Shown: positions 24,900 to 31,916 of the stretch, piece after piece
Position numbering within the stretch: position 1 is the stretch's first letter
How the letters are laid out: each line of letters starts with the position of its first letter
Source: Pseudomonadota bacterium
GTDB taxonomy: Bacteria > Pseudomonadota > Alphaproteobacteria > Caulobacterales > Caulobacteraceae
Assembly: GCA_023412655.1 (NCBI GenBank)
Contig: JAEYNH010000093.1
Coordinates: forward strand, 1 to 31,916
DNA length: 31,916 nucleotides
Reading direction: 5' to 3'
Notes under the pieces: model-generated
Seen by the model: only the letters and a program-made list of their open reading frames with translations
What the model was told of the DNA's origin: nothing
Database searches by the model: none
Program-made: the position numbers and the translations under genes

Positions 24900-25044
24900 T
24901 GCGCGCGCCCTCTACCACATTCCGCGGCTATCGCGAGGACGCGGCGTCGCGTCACGGCGTATGTGGTTAATCCGCCATTAAGCTGACGACGGCAATCAGA
25001 CCCTTGGGGACGGGATCTGGCAGCTACAAGGAGGCACGCCGCCC

Positions 25045-25713
25045 ATGGATCGCCGCACGCTTATCGCCACGGGGCTCGTCACCCTCAGTGGCTCGCTGGT
25101 GGGTGCGCCCGCCCTTGCGCGCGCCCAGTCGGTCTCCAGCGAGCCCCTGCCGCCCGCCGGCGCGCCGAGCGTGGAGGGGCCGCCGCCGCCGACGGCGCCC
25201 ACGCCCACCTATTCCGCCGGCAACGAGGACAAGACCTACAGCCAGGACGAGATCGTCCGCGGCGTGTCCGACTTCATGGGCGTCACCGCCGAGACCGCGG
25301 GCGGCGTGGTCGAGCGGCTGTTCGCCAAGAACGGCCGGCCCACGGGCTACATCGCCGGCGAGGAGGGCTCGGGCTCGTTCGTGGTCGGCGGGCGCTATGG
25401 CCGCGGCCTGCTGTACATGAAGGACCGCGAGCCGATGGAGGTCTTCTGGCAGGGCCCCTCGGTCGGCTGGGACTTCGGCGGCAACGCCAGCCGGGTCTTC
25501 ACCCTGGTGTACGACCTCTATGAGCCCGCGCTGATCTTCCAGCGCTTCCCGGGCGTCGAAGGGTCGGCCTACTTCGTGGGCGGGCTGGGCGTTAACTATC
25601 AGAAGGCCAACGGCATCACGCTGGCTCCGATCCGCGCGGGCGTCGGCCTGCGCCTGGGTGCCAACGTCGGCTACCTGGCCTATAGCCGCAAGCGTAACGT
25701 CCTGCCGTTCTAA
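25045..25713 (+). CDS. DUF1134 family exported protein
   Basis: 222 residues. The N-terminus MDRRTLIATGLVTLSGSLVG…ARAQS is a signal peptide, with an RR pair suggesting Tat. A proline-rich linker runs over residues 35-55, then the DUF1134 domain: YSQDEIVRGVSDFMGVTAETAGGVVE, GYIAGEEGSGSFVVGGRYG, GPSVGWDFGGNASRVFTLVYDL and LAPIRAGVGLRLGANVGYL. It is an alphaproteobacterial family of unknown function, probably periplasmic. The ribosome site AAGGAGG lies somewhat far upstream of ATG 25045. Divergent from lepA; a two-way terminator follows. Confidence 0.9.
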   Translation: MDRRTLIATGLVTLSGSLVGAPALARAQSVSSEPLPPAGAPSVEGPPPPTAPTPTYSAGNEDKTYSQDEIVRGVSDFMGVTAETAGGVVERLFAKNGRPTGYIAGEEGSGSFVVGGRYGRGLLYMKDREPMEVFWQGPSVGWDFGGNASRVFTLVYDLYEPALIFQRFPGVEGSAYFVGGLGVNYQKANGITLAPIRAGVGLRLGANVGYLAYSRKRNVLPF

Positions 25714-25727
25714 GACCGTGAGGGAAG

Positions 25728-25747
25728 GCCCCGCCCACAGGCGGGGC
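25728..25747. terminator. Bidirectional terminator hairpin between convergent genes
   Basis: GCCCCGCC (25728-25735) and GGCGGGGC (25740-25747) form a perfect 8-base stem with a CACA loop, exactly between the DUF1134 stop and the stop of the convergent YqhA-like gene. Confidence 0.75.
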
Positions 25748-26293
25748 TCAGTGCTTGTCGGTCTTGGAGGCCAGAAGGTCCATCAGGGCCAGCAGCACGC
25801 CCGAGACCACGAAGGTCACGTGGATGCCCACCAGCCAGGCCAGATGCCGGTCGGGGATGTCCTTGCCTTCCGCCAGCTGCATGAACGAGCGCAGCAGGGC
25901 GATGGCGCTGATCGCGACGATCGAGGCGATCAGCTTCATCTTGAGGCCCGAGAAGTCCACCGTGCCCATCCAGCCGGGCCGGTCCTCGTCATCGCCGGTG
26001 TCGATCTTGGACACGAAGTTCTCGTAGCCCGAGAAGATCACGATCAGGAGCAGGTTGCCCGCCAGGGACAGGTCGATCAGCGCCAGGACCATCAGGATCG
26101 CCTCTTCCGGCGACATCGACGGCAGATGCGTGAACTCGTGCCACGCCTCCTTGGCGAAGATGAACAGCAGCGCCACCAGGGCCAGCACCAGGCCCACGTA
26201 GAACGGGGCCATGAGCCAGCGGGAGCGAAACAGGCCGGTCTCCAGCCAGCGCTCGGCGGCGGGTTTGCGGACGGGGGTGGTCTTGTCGATCAT
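25748..26293 (-). CDS. YqhA/UPF0114-family inner-membrane protein
   Basis: 181 residues with four hydrophobic helices: APFYVGLVLALVALLFIF, ILMVLALIDLSLAGNLLLIVI, LKMKLIASIVAISAIALL and WLVGIHVTFVVSGVLLALMDLL. ALIDLSLAGNLLLIVIFSGYENFVSK is the UPF0114 signature (TIGR00645 family, E. coli YqhA). It is an integral inner-membrane protein; some relatives are linked to channels, but function is not settled. ATG at 26293. It ends directly at the shared terminator. Confidence 0.9.
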   Translation of the reverse strand: MIDKTTPVRKPAAERWLETGLFRSRWLMAPFYVGLVLALVALLFIFAKEAWHEFTHLPSMSPEEAILMVLALIDLSLAGNLLLIVIFSGYENFVSKIDTGDDEDRPGWMGTVDFSGLKMKLIASIVAISAIALLRSFMQLAEGKDIPDRHLAWLVGIHVTFVVSGVLLALMDLLASKTDKH

Positions 26294-26343
26294 GCGCGTA
26301 GTTGTAGGCCCGGCGCCGGGAAGGCAAGCCGGGCCTTGGCTCC

Positions 26344-28770
26344 TCAGGTTCGCAGCTTGGCGCCGACGGCCTTCTCGGCCGCCGCCACGACCTTGGCCGA
26401 CAGGGCCTCGATCTCGGCGTCGGTGAGGGTCTTCTCGCGGGGCTGCACCACCACTTCGATGGCCACGGACTTCTGGCCCTCCGGGACGCCGGGGCCCTGG
26501 TAGACGTCGAACACCCGCACGTCCGCGATCAGCTGCTTGTCGGCGCCCAGGATCGGACGGACCAGGTCGCCGGCCGGCGTCAGGGCGTCCACCACGAAGG
26601 CGAAGTCACGCTTCAGCGGCATGAACGGCGAGAGGTCCAGCGCCGCCTTGGTCTTTACCCCGCCCTTCTTCTTCGGCTCGGGCAGAGCGTCCAGGTTGAC
26701 CTCGAAGGCCAGCATGGGGCCGTCCGCATTCAGCGCTTTCAGCACCTGCGGATGCAGCTCGCCGAATTCGGCGACCACCACCTTGGGCCCCAGCTGCAGC
26801 CGGGCCGAGCGGCCGGGATGCCACCACGCCGAATTCTGACCCTGGACCACCTGCAGGGCGGGGGCGCCCACCTCGTCCAGCACTGCCAGGAGGTCGGCCT
26901 TCAGGACGAACAGCGGGTCGGCCCCGGTCTTGGCCCAGGACTTCGGCGCGTGCGGGGCCACCACAGCGGTGATGGCGCTCCACTGGTCGGCGGGGGCGTC
27001 ACCCCGGAAGTTGGGGCCGATCTCGAACAGCGCCGCGTCCGGGAAGCCCCGGCGGGCGTTGCGCGCGGCCGCCTCGACCAGGTTCGCCAGGGCCGTGGGC
27101 CGCATGCAGTCCAGGTCCGAGGCGATGGGATTGGCCAGCACCAGCTGCGGCTGTCCGCCGCCGAACAGTTCGGCGAAGGCCCGGCGCATGAAGCTCCAGG
27201 TGATAGCCTCGGCATATCCCCGGGCCGCCAGCATCCGGCGGGCGTCGCGCATGCGCCGCTGGCGCAGGGTCAGCACCCCGCCGGCCTGGGCCGGAATCTC
27301 GGGCAGCGGATCCGCCGGCAGCTTGTCGTAGCCGGCGATGCGGGCGACCTCCTCGACGAGGTCGGCCTTGCCCTCCACGTCCCGCCGCCAGCTGGGCGGG
27401 GTGACCTGGTCGGCCGCCACCTCGAAGCCGAGGTCGGCGAGGATGCGGTCGATCTCCGCCGCCGGCAGGTCCAGGCCCGACAGCTTCTTCACATAGGCCC
27501 GGTCGAAGGCGAAGGCCGCCGGCGGCGCGGGCGCCTGGCCGGCGACCACCAGCTCGGACGCCTCGCCGCCGCACAGGTCCAGGATCATCTGCGTCGCGAG
27601 CTCGATGCCAGGGACCACCGACTGCGGGTCGACGGTGCGGGCGAAGCGGTACTGGGCGTCGGAGTTGATGCCGGTGTCGCGGCCGGTCTGGGCGGTGCGG
27701 ATCGGATCGAACCAGGCGCACTCCAGGAACACGTCCGTCGTGTCATCGGAACAGCCGGTGGACTCGCCGCCCATCACCCCGCCGATGCCGATCGGGCGCT
27801 GGCCGTCGGCGTCGGCGATGACGCACATCTGCGGCGTCAGGTCGTAGGTCTTGCCGTCGAGGGCGATCAACTGCTCGTCCTTGTGGGCGTGCGGCGTCGG
27901 CTGGTCCCCGCCAGACGGCTCGGCCGGACCCTTGCCCAGGCGCGCCTCGATCACGTCGCCGACCATCAGGGCGCGGTCGTAGACGTGCAGCGGCCGGGCG
28001 CGGTCGTAGGTGATGTAGTTGGTGATATCGACCAGGGTGTTGATGGGGCGCAGGCCGATGCTGGTCAGCCGTTGCTGCAGCCATGCCGGGGAAGGTCCGT
28101 TCTTAACGCCGCGGATCAGTCGCCCGGCGAACACGGGGCAGGCTTCGCCATCGACGCGGATCTCCACCGGGCACGGGAAGCCGCCCTTCACCTCAGGCGT
28201 AGGCTCCGGCTTGAGCTTGCCGAGGCCGGCGGCGGCCAGGTCGCGGGCGATGCCGCGGACGCCCAGCCAGTCGGGCCGGTTCGGGGTCACCTCGAAGTCG
28301 ATCACCGCCTCCAGGCCGAAGGCCTCGGCGGCGGTGGTCCCAACGGCGAGGTCGTCGGCCAGTTCGACGATGCCGTCGGACTCCTCGGCGACCTCCAGTT
28401 CCTTGGCCGAGCACAGCATGCCGTTGGAGACGACGCCGCGGACCGGCCGCGCCTCCAGGGTGATGCCGCTGCCGGGCACATAGGCGCCGATGGGGGCGTA
28501 GATGGTGGTCAGGCCGGCCCGGGCGTTCGGGGCGCCGCAGACGATCTCGAGGCGACCGTCCTTGGTGTCGACCTGGCAGACCCGCAACTTGTCGGCGTTC
28601 GGGTGCTGCACGGCCTCCACGATCTTGGCCACCGTGAACTTGGCGAGCTTGGAGGCCGGGTCCTCGACGGACTCCACTTCCAGCCCGGCCATGGTCATGG
28701 CCTCCACCACCTCTTCGACGGTGGCGGTGGTGTCGAGATGCTCCTTGAGCCAGGAGAGGGTGAACTTCAT
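26344..28770 (-). CDS. pheT: Phenylalanine-tRNA ligase, beta subunit
   Basis: 808 residues, full length. With PheS it forms the alpha2-beta2 enzyme that charges tRNA-Phe. Order: N-terminal KFTLSWLKEHLDT; EMAP-like tRNA-binding domain (about 40-150, VCQVDTKDGRLEIVCGAPN); B3/B4 editing domain (CPVFAGRLIRGVKNGPSP, LVDITNYI); B5 domain (around 400-480); catalytic-like core (LVEEVARIAGYDKLP, ANPIASDLDCMRPT); FDX-ACB anticodon-binding end (FMPLKRDFAFVV … QPREKTLTDAEI). It begins 12 bases after pheS, with AAGGAGAGG as ribosome site. Confidence 0.98.
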   Translation of the reverse strand: MKFTLSWLKEHLDTTATVEEVVEAMTMAGLEVESVEDPASKLAKFTVAKIVEAVQHPNADKLRVCQVDTKDGRLEIVCGAPNARAGLTTIYAPIGAYVPGSGITLEARPVRGVVSNGMLCSAKELEVAEESDGIVELADDLAVGTTAAEAFGLEAVIDFEVTPNRPDWLGVRGIARDLAAAGLGKLKPEPTPEVKGGFPCPVEIRVDGEACPVFAGRLIRGVKNGPSPAWLQQRLTSIGLRPINTLVDITNYITYDRARPLHVYDRALMVGDVIEARLGKGPAEPSGGDQPTPHAHKDEQLIALDGKTYDLTPQMCVIADADGQRPIGIGGVMGGESTGCSDDTTDVFLECAWFDPIRTAQTGRDTGINSDAQYRFARTVDPQSVVPGIELATQMILDLCGGEASELVVAGQAPAPPAAFAFDRAYVKKLSGLDLPAAEIDRILADLGFEVAADQVTPPSWRRDVEGKADLVEEVARIAGYDKLPADPLPEIPAQAGGVLTLRQRRMRDARRMLAARGYAEAITWSFMRRAFAELFGGGQPQLVLANPIASDLDCMRPTALANLVEAAARNARRGFPDAALFEIGPNFRGDAPADQWSAITAVVAPHAPKSWAKTGADPLFVLKADLLAVLDEVGAPALQVVQGQNSAWWHPGRSARLQLGPKVVVAEFGELHPQVLKALNADGPMLAFEVNLDALPEPKKKGGVKTKAALDLSPFMPLKRDFAFVVDALTPAGDLVRPILGADKQLIADVRVFDVYQGPGVPEGQKSVAIEVVVQPREKTLTDAEIEALSAKVVAAAEKAVGAKLRT

Positions 28771-28782
28771 GGCTTCCTCTCC

Positions 28783-29892
28783 TTAGCTGAGGCCGGTGGC
28801 CGGGTTGGGGGCCTGGAAGGCCGAGAAGCCGTAGTGTTCCAGCCAGCGGACGTCCGCGGCGAACATGTCGCGCAGGTCCGGCATGCCGTACTTCAGCATT
28901 CCCAAGCGATCGACGCCGAGGCCGAAGGCGAAGCCCTGCCATTCGTCAGGGTCCAGGCCGCAGTTCCTCAGCACGTTGGGATGGACCATCCCGCCGCCCA
29001 GGATCTCCAGCCAGTCCGAGCCCTGGCCGATCTTGATCGAGCCGCCCGAGCGGTCGCACTGCACGTCCATCTCGCAAGACGGCTCGGTGAACGGGAAGTG
29101 GTGGGGCCGGAAGCGGGTGACCACGGCCTCGGTTTCGAAGAACCGGCGGGTAAAGGCGTCCAGGGTCCACTTCAGGTGGCCCATGTGGATGTTCCGGTCG
29201 ATCACCAGCCCTTCCAGCTGGTGGAACATGGGCGTGTGGGTGGCGTCGGAGTCCGAGCGGTAGACGCGGCCCGGCACGATCACCCGGATCGGCGGCGCCT
29301 GGCCGTTGGCGATCCACGACGGCAGCTTCTCGTTCGAGGTGCGCATCGTGCGGATCTGAACCGGGCTGGTGTGGGTGCGCAGCAGCTTGCGCTCGCCGTT
29401 CTCGTCCTCGGGCAGCCAGAAGGTGTCATGCATCTCCCGCGCCGGGTGCTTGGGCGGGAAGTTCAGGGCCGTGAAGTTATGGAAGTCGTCCTCGATGTCC
29501 GGACCTTCGGCCAGGGCGAAGCCCATGTCGGCGAAGACCGCGATCATCTCGTCCAGCGTCTGCATGGTGGGATGCACGCGGCCGCGGCGCTCGTGCGGGG
29601 CCGGCAGGGTCAGGTCGACCCGCTCGGCGGCCAGCTTGCGGTCGAGTTCGGCGGCTTCGAGCGCGGCCTTCTTCTCGGCGATGGCGGTGGCCACCGCGTC
29701 GCGCAGGCCGTTGATCTTCGGCCCTTCGACGCGGCGCTCGTCCGGGCTCATCTTGCCCAGGCCCTTGAGCATCTCGGAGATCGAGCCGGATTTGCCCAGG
29801 GCCTCCACGCGGACGGCCTCCAGGGCGGCGACATCCTGCGCGGCCTCGATGCGGGCGAGGAGCCCGGCCTGCAGTTCGGTAAGGTCTGTCAT
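28783..29892 (-). CDS. pheS: Phenylalanine-tRNA ligase, alpha subunit
   Basis: 369 residues. The N-terminal coiled-coil arm (LQAGLLARIEAAQDVAALEAVR) binds tRNA. The class II catalytic domain contains HPTMQTLDEMIAVFADMGF, LNFPPKHPAREMHDTFWL, LLRTHTSPVQIRTM, GRVYRSDSDATHTPMFHQLEGL and the C-terminal GLDPDEWQGFAFGLGVDRLGML (motif 3). Start ATG 29892. It is upstream of pheT in the same transcript. A strong terminator-like hairpin lies between rplT and this gene, so pheST either has its own promoter in the short gap or depends on read-through. Confidence 0.98.
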   Translation of the reverse strand: MTDLTELQAGLLARIEAAQDVAALEAVRVEALGKSGSISEMLKGLGKMSPDERRVEGPKINGLRDAVATAIAEKKAALEAAELDRKLAAERVDLTLPAPHERRGRVHPTMQTLDEMIAVFADMGFALAEGPDIEDDFHNFTALNFPPKHPAREMHDTFWLPEDENGERKLLRTHTSPVQIRTMRTSNEKLPSWIANGQAPPIRVIVPGRVYRSDSDATHTPMFHQLEGLVIDRNIHMGHLKWTLDAFTRRFFETEAVVTRFRPHHFPFTEPSCEMDVQCDRSGGSIKIGQGSDWLEILGGGMVHPNVLRNCGLDPDEWQGFAFGLGVDRLGMLKYGMPDLRDMFAADVRWLEHYGFSAFQAPNPATGLS

Positions 29893-29936
29893 GACGGCGG
29901 TGCTCTAGAGGAGGTTGATCCGGAGCGAAAGGCAGC

Positions 29937-29968
29937 AAAAAGCCCTCCGGCGGTTCGGCCGGAGGGCT
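29937..29968 (-). terminator. Rho-independent terminator or attenuator between rplT and pheS
   Basis: On the - strand AGCCCTCCGG pairs with CCGGAGGGCT across a short loop and is followed by TTTTTG (the A-run at 29937-29941 on +). It has the full form of an intrinsic terminator for the rpmI-rplT transcript, 37 bases past the rplT stop and 44 bases before pheS. Confidence 0.85.
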
Positions 29969-30005
29969 CTTCTAAGCTTCAAGGGCCTTTCAGTCCCCAA
30001 GGGCC

Positions 30006-30362
30006 TTAAGCCAGCGCGGCGCGAACCTTGTCGGCGATGGCCTTGAACCCGGTCGGATCGTTACCCGCGATATCCGCGAGGACCTTGCGGTCCATCTCGA
30101 TCCCGGCCTTATTCAGGCCGAAGATAAACTGCGAGTAGGTGAAGCCTTCCAGGCGGGCCGCGGCGTTGATCCGCTGGATCCACAGCGAGCGGAAGTTGCG
30201 CTTCCGGACCTTGCGGTCGCGGTAGGCGTACTGGCCGGCCTTGTCCACGGCCGCCTTGGCGGCGCGGATGGTGTTCTTGCGGCGCCCGTAGAAGCCCTTG
30301 GCTTGCTCGAGAACCTTCTTGTGCTTGGCGTGGGCGGTGACGCCCCGTTTCACGCGTGCCAT
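30006..30362 (-). CDS. rplT: 50S ribosomal protein L20
   Basis: 118 residues, normal length. MARVKRGVTAHAKHKKVLEQAKGF is the basic N-terminal extension that threads into 23S rRNA; YRDRKVRKRNFRSLWIQRINAAAR and the globular end (SQFIFGLNKAGIEMDRKVLADIA) follow. It is needed early in 50S assembly. It lies 13 bases after rpmI, in the usual rpmI-rplT operon. In E. coli and Bacillus L20 also regulates its own operon; no such site can be confirmed here. Confidence 0.99.
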   Translation of the reverse strand: MARVKRGVTAHAKHKKVLEQAKGFYGRRKNTIRAAKAAVDKAGQYAYRDRKVRKRNFRSLWIQRINAAARLEGFTYSQFIFGLNKAGIEMDRKVLADIAGNDPTGFKAIADKVRAALA

Positions 30363-30375
30363 CTGTCAGTTCTCC

Positions 30376-30576
30376 TTACAGGCCGTAGGGAAGCCAGGAC
30401 TTGATGATCTTGGTGTCCTGTTCGGACATCACCTTGGTCCCGCGGTTCTGACGGATGTACTTGCCGTTGTGGCTGATGAGGCGGTGGCGCTTGCCGGCCA
30501 CGCCGGCCTTCAGCTTGCCGGTCGCCGTCATCTTGAAGCGCTTTTTCACGCCCGACTTCGTCTTCAGTTTCGGCAT
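30376..30576 (-). CDS. rpmI: 50S ribosomal protein L35
   Basis: 66 residues from ATG 30576 (MPKLKTKSGVKKRFKMTATGK). The open frame extends to 30633, but the extra N-terminus is not part of the family. It is very basic, with AGKRHRLISHNGKYIRQNRGT. It is a component of the large subunit and the first gene of the rpmI-rplT unit; its promoter must lie in 30577-30864, which it shares with the + strand small ORF. Confidence 0.98.
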   Translation of the reverse strand: MPKLKTKSGVKKRFKMTATGKLKAGVAGKRHRLISHNGKYIRQNRGTKVMSEQDTKIIKSWLPYGL

Positions 30577-30864
30577 TTCACTCGGAGCGCGGACGCCCCG
30601 TCCTCTGGTCGTGTTGGTGAACCGCCATGGCATGCCTTGGGGCCAGGCGGTTCCGAAGGGGCGGGCTAATACGGGAAACGGGGCCGGAAGGCAAGGCGGT
30701 GGAGCAAGCTCGCCCCGGAGGATCAGCGGAGCGCCGTGCTACCAATTTCATCGACCGCCGTTAGGCTTTCCGCCCTTTTACCTCAACTCTTAAAGAGCGG
30801 TTACCCGCAATGGCTTAGCTAGGGCGTCCCGGCCGCGGAAACAGGCGGCGATGGAGACGATGGA

Positions 30865-31059
30865 ATGTCGAGCGTCAGTCCCGCCGCGCCGTTCACGCCC
30901 GGCTACAATCCCCACGCAGCCCCTACCCAGCACGCGATGAAGGCCGAGCAGGCCGCCGAGAAGGCCCGGCAAAAGGTCAACGAACTCACCGGAACGGCCG
31001 TCGCCGCCGAAGCGAGCAAGGACCGTGTCCGCGGCGCAGTGCTCGACGTGCGCGTCTAG
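30865..31059 (+). CDS. Small hypothetical protein
   Basis: 64 residues, ATG 30865 with GGAG nine bases upstream. It is alanine-rich; the middle (AMKAEQAAEKARQKVNELTG) is strongly helical and charged. There is no signal peptide or membrane helix. I do not recognise it. Third-position GC bias and a plausible ribosome site favour a real gene, but it is short and unsupported by homology. Divergent from rpmI, convergent with the metallo-beta-lactamase gene 12 bases away. Confidence 0.5.
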   Translation: MSSVSPAAPFTPGYNPHAAPTQHAMKAEQAAEKARQKVNELTGTAVAAEASKDRVRGAVLDVRV

Positions 31060-31071
31060 GCCGCAGGCGCC

Positions 31072-31916
31072 TTAGCGGGCCGCGGCCTGCTGGCGGGCGA
31101 GCTCCGCCCTGAAGGCCGCGTAGCCCTTCTCGAAATAGGCCCGGCAACCTTCGGGGTCGACGAAGGCGTCCGCCTTGCCGGACTTGGCCTTCTCGGCGGC
31201 CCGGAAGAACTGGGCGTGGCTGCCCAGGAAGACCTCGCACGGCGCGCTCCGCCAGAAGCGGTAGCTCTTCTCATAGTCGTCAGCGATGCCGGGATAGCTC
31301 TCCTCGCCCACCAGCCGATAGCCAGGCAGGACGCTGTTGGAGCAAAGGATCATCGCCTGCCGCTCCTGCCCCGCCACGGTCACCGGAAAGGTCCAGGTGG
31401 TGCAGCCGCGGGTGTGGCCGGGCGTCAGGCGTGCGGTGAGGGTGCGTTCGCCCAGCTTCACCTTCTGCCCGTCGCGGATCACGCCGTCCGGCTTCACCGG
31501 CGTGTACGGGTAGCGGTCGCCCAGGAAGAAGTCGCCCTTGCCGCCTCGGGCCATCAGCTTGCCGTCCTCGCCGCTCACCAGGACCTTTGCGCCGGTCTCG
31601 GCCTTGAGCTGGGCGATCCCCGCCGCATGGTCGAAATGGGCGTGGCTGTTGAGGATGATCTTCACCTGGCTTTTCGGGTCGAAGCCCAGGCGGCGGATGT
31701 TGTCGAGGATCTGCGGCGCGGTGGTTTCGTAGCCGCCGTCGATCAGGATCAGCCCCTTGTTCGACTGGACAAGGTAGGCGGCGACATCGGATGCGCCCAC
31801 CCACCAGACGCCGTCGGCGATGGCGAAGGGCTTCACCGGCTCGTTGCCCCGCTCCTGTGCGGCCGCCCCAGAGACAACGGTGGGCATGAAGAAAGCGGCC
31901 CGCCACGGGGAGGCCG
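31072..31916 (-). CDS. Subclass B3 metallo-beta-lactamase, 5' end beyond the window
   Basis: Di-zinc hydrolase of the MBL fold. Counting from the ATG at 31887, H82-x-H84-x-D86-H87 (NSHAHFDHAAG), H158 (TPGHTRGC) and H224 (LGSHAQFF) are the six ligands of subclass B3 enzymes (H116, H118, D120, H121, H196, H263 in BBL numbering). VWWVGASDVAAYLVQSNKGLILIDGGYE and NIRRLGFDP are also typical of the CAU-1/BJP-1-like group. The frame stays open to the right edge and reads RAAFFMPTVVSGAAAQE, the hydrophobic core of a signal peptide, so the true start is probably outside and the protein is exported. It may open beta-lactam rings in the periplasm; whether it confers resistance cannot be told. Confidence 0.9.
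   Translation of the reverse strand, partial: ASPWRAAFFMPTVVSGAAAQERGNEPVKPFAIADGVWWVGASDVAAYLVQSNKGLILIDGGYETTAPQILDNIRRLGFDPKSQVKIILNSHAHFDHAAGIAQLKAETGAKVLVSGEDGKLMARGGKGDFFLGDRYPYTPVKPDGVIRDGQKVKLGERTLTARLTPGHTRGCTTWTFPVTVAGQERQAMILCSNSVLPGYRLVGEESYPGIADDYEKSYRFWRSAPCEVFLGSHAQFFRAAEKAKSGKADAFVDPEGCRAYFEKGYAAFRAELARQQAAAR

Noticed and set aside
26752..30009. A 1085-codon open frame on the + strand opposite pheT and pheS
   Set aside because: It is the mirror of two well-conserved - strand genes; long antisense frames are expected at this GC. The composition (G, R, H, Q, V, D rich, no domains) is typical of such shadows.

Overview
The window looks like a chromosomal segment of an alphaproteobacterium of the Caulobacteraceae (Caulobacter/Phenylobacterium-like). 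The reasons are high GC, TonB-dependent receptors beginning with an EELVVTGSRI motif, a receptor followed by a TPR/2OG-Fe(II)-oxygenase gene, and core genes (lepA, pheST, rpmI-rplT, msrA, DUF1134, DUF6968) that read as alphaproteobacterial. The genus is an inference from remembered families, not from a search.

Left part (1-16756), all on the + strand, is an accessory nutrient-acquisition and catabolic locus. It opens with the C-terminal end of a LacI-family regulator. Next come a TonB-dependent receptor and a TPR protein with a C-terminal oxygenase-like domain. A probable operon (5598-13623) follows: class III CoA-transferase, Tat-exported M28-like hydrolase, SDR dehydrogenase, PIG3-type quinone oxidoreductase, ACS-family MFS importer, a degenerate remnant of a secreted protein, and a second, Sec-exported M28-like hydrolase with a PA-like insert. 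A second TonB receptor closes the locus. Copies of one near-palindromic motif, NGCAAwCGnTTGCn, lie upstream of receptor 1, the CoA-transferase and receptor 2 and in none of the other intergenic gaps I checked. This suggests one LacI-type regulon. The likely flow is outer-membrane uptake, periplasmic hydrolysis, inner-membrane import, then CoA activation and redox steps; the substrate cannot be read from the sequence.

The stretch 16757-17440 holds no gene I can support. It is followed on the - strand by a DUF6968-like gene and tRNA-Ser(GGA). The tRNA marks a change in gene content and, by eye, in base composition.

Right part (18073-31916) is ordinary conserved chromosome: msrA, a YjbR-like gene, DUF599 and MHS-type MFS genes, several small membrane or lipoprotein genes, a small zinc-ribbon protein, a PhnA-domain protein, lepA, DUF1134, a YqhA-like membrane protein, pheT-pheS, rplT-rpmI, a small unknown ORF, and a subclass B3 metallo-beta-lactamase that runs off the window's right edge.

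The points most worth a second look are the shared operator set, the pair of M28-like hydrolases whose usual Glu-Glu catalytic pair is replaced by Gly-His, and the remnant gene at 11683 with two apparently compensating frameshifts.
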